Shown here piece after piece: positions 33,327 through 35,107 of a DNA stretch of 35,107 nt. Below the pieces are notes generated by a model that was not told the DNA's origin, searched no databases, and worked only from the letters and a program-made list of their open reading frames with translations. Within the stretch, counting starts at the first letter, position 1. Each line of letters opens with the position of its first letter. Made by a program: the position numbers and the translations under genes. Source of the stretch: Pseudoalteromonas prydzensis (GTDB lineage Bacteria; Pseudomonadota; Gammaproteobacteria; Enterobacterales; Alteromonadaceae); assembly GCF_001661495.1 (NCBI RefSeq), contig NZ_BDDT01000022.1, positions 1 to 35,107 on the forward strand, written 5' to 3'.

Positions 33327-34100
33327 ACTTTCATCGCAAAGTTGCCTTGTTAAGCCAAAATAGGGGTTTAACTCCCTAATAGCTTCTATTTTAACTTTGC
33401 GAATTCGGCCTTCTAAGGTCCACTTATTTCCTATGTTGTCATTTACTTCAACAATCACATTAACCCTGAAATCATCATCCATATAAGGAATTAAATAGCC
33501 GCCGCTTTCATCTTGTTCAAAATACACAGTTCCATTTTTGGAGTCATATGGCTCTATTGTCATATTGACAGGAATGCTTGAATTGACACTGGCTTGTTTT
33601 AAATAAGGGTAGATTTTAACTTTGTCACCCATTGGAGATTTGTACTCCTCTACCATTGTCGTTTCATTATTTAACCAGTACCAACTTTCAGGGTTCTCGT
33701 GGGATTGGCTTCGGTAACCGACACGAATATCTCCAATCCTTATTGGATTCTCATTTTTGTTTATTATTTTTAAGTAAAGGATTAAAGCAGTTCTATGAAG
33801 TTTAGAGCTTCCTTGGCTATTTCCAGTATCAAAGCTAGTGCACATCGACGCATGGTCGATAATTTCTATAGATAGATCAACATTAGATTCTTTAGTTCTT
33901 TTATTTTTTTTAGCAAACCAAACCGAAACAACCAAGCCTGCAAGGAAAATCAGCAAAGATAAATAACCTGAGTTATTATTAGTCCATTCTTGAATTGTGC
34001 TCAAATATTCCATAAATGCCCAACAACTTATCGAACACCATTTTGGTGGTTTATAACACCCAAAAACGGCGTGTATTACATTCTCTAATATTTTCATCAA
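33321..34100 (-). CDS. Single-pass membrane protein of unknown function
   Basis: 259 aa from ATG 34100, or 230 aa from the ATG at 34013, which would begin MEYLSTIQEW and put the membrane helix (GYLSLLIFLAGLVVSVWF, about 41-58 of the longer form) near the N-terminus as in similar proteins; neither has a strong ribosome site. The basic KKNKR after the helix suggests a cytosolic C-terminal part. That part (about 75-250) is rich in beta strands (YLKIINKNENPIRIGDIRVG) and may be an immunoglobulin-like fold. No family was recognised. Its stop lies in an attC-like inverted repeat, so it may be a cassette gene. Confidence 0.6.
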   Translation of the reverse strand: MMKILENVIHAVFGCYKPPKWCSISCWAFMEYLSTIQEWTNNNSGYLSLLIFLAGLVVSVWFAKKNKRTKESNVDLSIEIIDHASMCTSFDTGNSQGSSKLHRTALILYLKIINKNENPIRIGDIRVGYRSQSHENPESWYWLNNETTMVEEYKSPMGDKVKIYPYLKQASVNSSIPVNMTIEPYDSKNGTVYFEQDESGGYLIPYMDDDFRVNVIVEVNDNIGNKWTLEGRIRKVKIEAIRELNPYFGLTRQLCDESA

Positions 34101-34341
34101 AAATTACTTTTGTAAACAGAAAATTACAATAGCTAAGATTCAAGGCTTGTTATTTTGCACCAAAACGGCTGTCAATAATGTTAGCAGACAAAATCGCAAC
34201 ATCGAGTGTATATAGAACTAAATCTGTGAAGCTTTGCAAATGTAAGGTTTTTGGTGTCAGAGCAGACAGACCCTTTGAACATTTACTCTAACTCATATTG
34301 GGGCAAGGGTTAGTCAAGTTAGAACAACGCTCGCGTATACG
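34101..34341. other. Intergenic region
   Basis: About 240 bp between the unknown membrane-protein gene and the yjaB terminator. No gene, repeat or convincing promoter was seen. Confidence 0.5.
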
Positions 34342-34374
34342 GAAACGCCCAAAGTTATTAGCTTTGGGCGTTTC
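34342..34374. terminator. Strong intrinsic terminator after yjaB
   Basis: GAAACGCCCAAAG (34342-34354) pairs perfectly with CTTTGGGCGTTTC (34362-34374) around a 7-base loop. On the minus strand it lies just 32 bp past the yjaB stop codon (34407). A T-rich tract (tttcttct) also follows on the plus strand, so it may act in both directions. Confidence 0.85.
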
Positions 34375-34406
34375 TTCTAACAAACTTGGTTACGACAAAC
34401 CGGGCT

Positions 34407-34838
34407 TTAAAGTGTCATATGCAGAATTGGAAAAGGTTTTCCCATATCATCAAGTGGTGAACGAGAAACTACTTTAAAACCCATATGCTCGTAGAAGCCT
34501 ACTGCTTGCGGGTTTTGTTCGTTTACATCGACTTTGGTTGCACCTAACTGCTCTATTGCGTATTGCAGTAGCACCTTACCAATACCATGCCCTCTTGCCT
34601 CGTTTAAAATGAACAGCATTTCAACCTTAGAATCATGGATACCCATGAAGCCTAGAATTGAGCCATCATTACTTTTAATACATCTTAACGTGACAGCAGG
34701 AAAAGCCTGCTCAATGATAATTGGTTTAAAAAACTCAATATCTTCTTCTGTTATGAAGTCATGAGTTGCTCGGACTGAGTTTTCCCAAACATTCAGCATT
34801 TTTGCGTAATCTTCAGGAAGCACATTTTCTACAATCAT
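34407..34838 (-). CDS. yjaB: GNAT N-acetyltransferase, YjaB-like
   Basis: 143 aa, the length of E. coli YjaB (147 aa). It shows the acetyl-CoA loop ARGHGIGKVLL, preceded by the beta4 strand VEMLFI. The YjaB-type segments RATHDFITEED, VNEQNPQAVGFYEHMGFKV and DDMGKPFPILHM follow or precede it as in E. coli. It transfers acetyl groups from acetyl-CoA; the substrate is not known. The gene is monocistronic with its own terminator. It could be chromosomal or cargo; the sequence does not decide. Confidence 0.85.
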   Translation of the reverse strand: MIVENVLPEDYAKMLNVWENSVRATHDFITEEDIEFFKPIIIEQAFPAVTLRCIKSNDGSILGFMGIHDSKVEMLFILNEARGHGIGKVLLQYAIEQLGATKVDVNEQNPQAVGFYEHMGFKVVSRSPLDDMGKPFPILHMTL

Positions 34839-34945
34839 CGTATTCTCTCTAAAGTTGACTGAAATTCATGTGCAGCCGCGAGTGCGTATTTTATCCGAAA
34901 ATAATTAAGTAGTCTAATGATGTAAGCAAAGGGTTCTGGCTTGGA

Positions 34946-35107
34946 ATGGGGCGAGACGAGTTATATTTAAAACCCGTCTATGGACAAAAGCGTGTCAGTG
35001 GCTTTGCTAGATTAGCATTTAATGGATTAGCTGATGTATGGGAAAGTAACAACAACCCTGCTCAGCACGCGCGGCTACGGAATGGAGGCGAAGCCGCAAT
35101 GCAGTAG
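34946..35107 (+). CDS. Small ORF of unknown function at the right edge
   Basis: 53 codons from ATG 34946 to a TAG at the last base, beginning MGRDELYLKPVYGQKRVSGF. The frame is open 11 codons further upstream (KGFWLG just before the ATG), so it could be a fragment of a longer protein with a lost 5' part. An inverted repeat GCGGCT (35071-35076)/AGCCGC (35092-35097) lies inside the 3' end. The composition is protein-like, but no family was recognised. Confidence 0.3.
   Translation: MGRDELYLKPVYGQKRVSGFARLAFNGLADVWESNNNPAQHARLRNGGEAAMQ

Noticed and set aside
34282..34310. Right attachment site resembling the gor-side sequence (catttactctaactc).
   Set aside because: The match to catttgctaactc is loose, with an insertion, and lacks the CTCTGGAAAA repeat.
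1..35107. CRISPR array, searched for because of the Tn7-like module.
   Set aside because: No set of regularly spaced direct repeats with variable spacers was seen; the only periodic repeats are TnsB sites and XRE operators.
1..35107. tRNA or rRNA genes as integration sites.
   Set aside because: No cloverleaf or rRNA segment was recognised; both elements adjoin protein genes.

Overview
The window looks like an AT-rich chromosome segment of a marine gammaproteobacterium, most likely Pseudoalteromonas or a close Alteromonadales relative. The evidence is the rsmJ - response regulator - prlC - gor core block, AT-rich genes with gammaproteobacterial protein sequences, and typical marine cargo (VCR-like attC sites, a copper island). 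The genus is an inference; no rRNA is present.

Layout. (1) Positions 1-9934 are one end of a Tn7-like transposon, inserted 31 bp past the rsmJ stop codon. Its tnsA-tnsB-tnsC operon (9718 to 6238, minus strand) sits next to a transposon end with four 19-bp TnsB-site-like repeats. Its cargo, read leftward, is a MscS channel, a cation/Ca2+ exchanger preceded by a yybP-ykoY (Mn2+) riboswitch and a small overlapping leader ORF, an orphan MbcA/ParS/Xre-type antitoxin, an AHH-nuclease/immunity pair, and two genes next to integron attC-like sites. No tniQ/tnsD or cas gene is in the window, and the other transposon end is off the left edge. (2) Positions 9935-15622 are core chromosome: rsmJ, a REC-domain regulator, prlC (oligopeptidase A) and gor (glutathione reductase). 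(3) From the gor stop codon a second, unrelated element starts. Its four-gene recombination module (two complete tyrosine recombinases, one recombinase-fold protein with a broken active site, one small coiled-coil protein) has the layout I recall for strand-biased circularizing integrative elements (intA-tfp-intB-srap), also reminiscent of Tn554. (4) Positions 21421-30139 are its copper cargo: a CopS/CopR two-component system, divergent from copA-copB-copC-copD, a SnoaL-like protein, a CopG/DUF411 protein, a DUF305 protein and a glutaredoxin-MauE fusion. (5) Positions 30140-30751 hold decayed gene remnants. (6) Positions 30752-33178 hold a compact SF2 helicase plus small winged-helix/coiled-coil protein operon, divergent from an XRE regulator, with four near-identical palindromic operators between them; this is the best candidate here for an uncharacterised system. 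(7) The right edge has a one-TM protein of unknown function, a yjaB-type acetyltransferase and a small unknown ORF. The right end of the second element was not found.

How the parts work together. Two independent site-specific elements have settled on either side of a 5.7-kb housekeeping block, each beside the 3' end of a conserved gene (rsmJ, gor) without disrupting it. The copper module is a complete sense-and-detoxify unit: CopS senses periplasmic copper, CopR probably acts at a nested palindrome before copA, and CopA/B/C/D/G handle periplasmic copper. The left cargo combines ion homeostasis with toxin/antitoxin-like modules.
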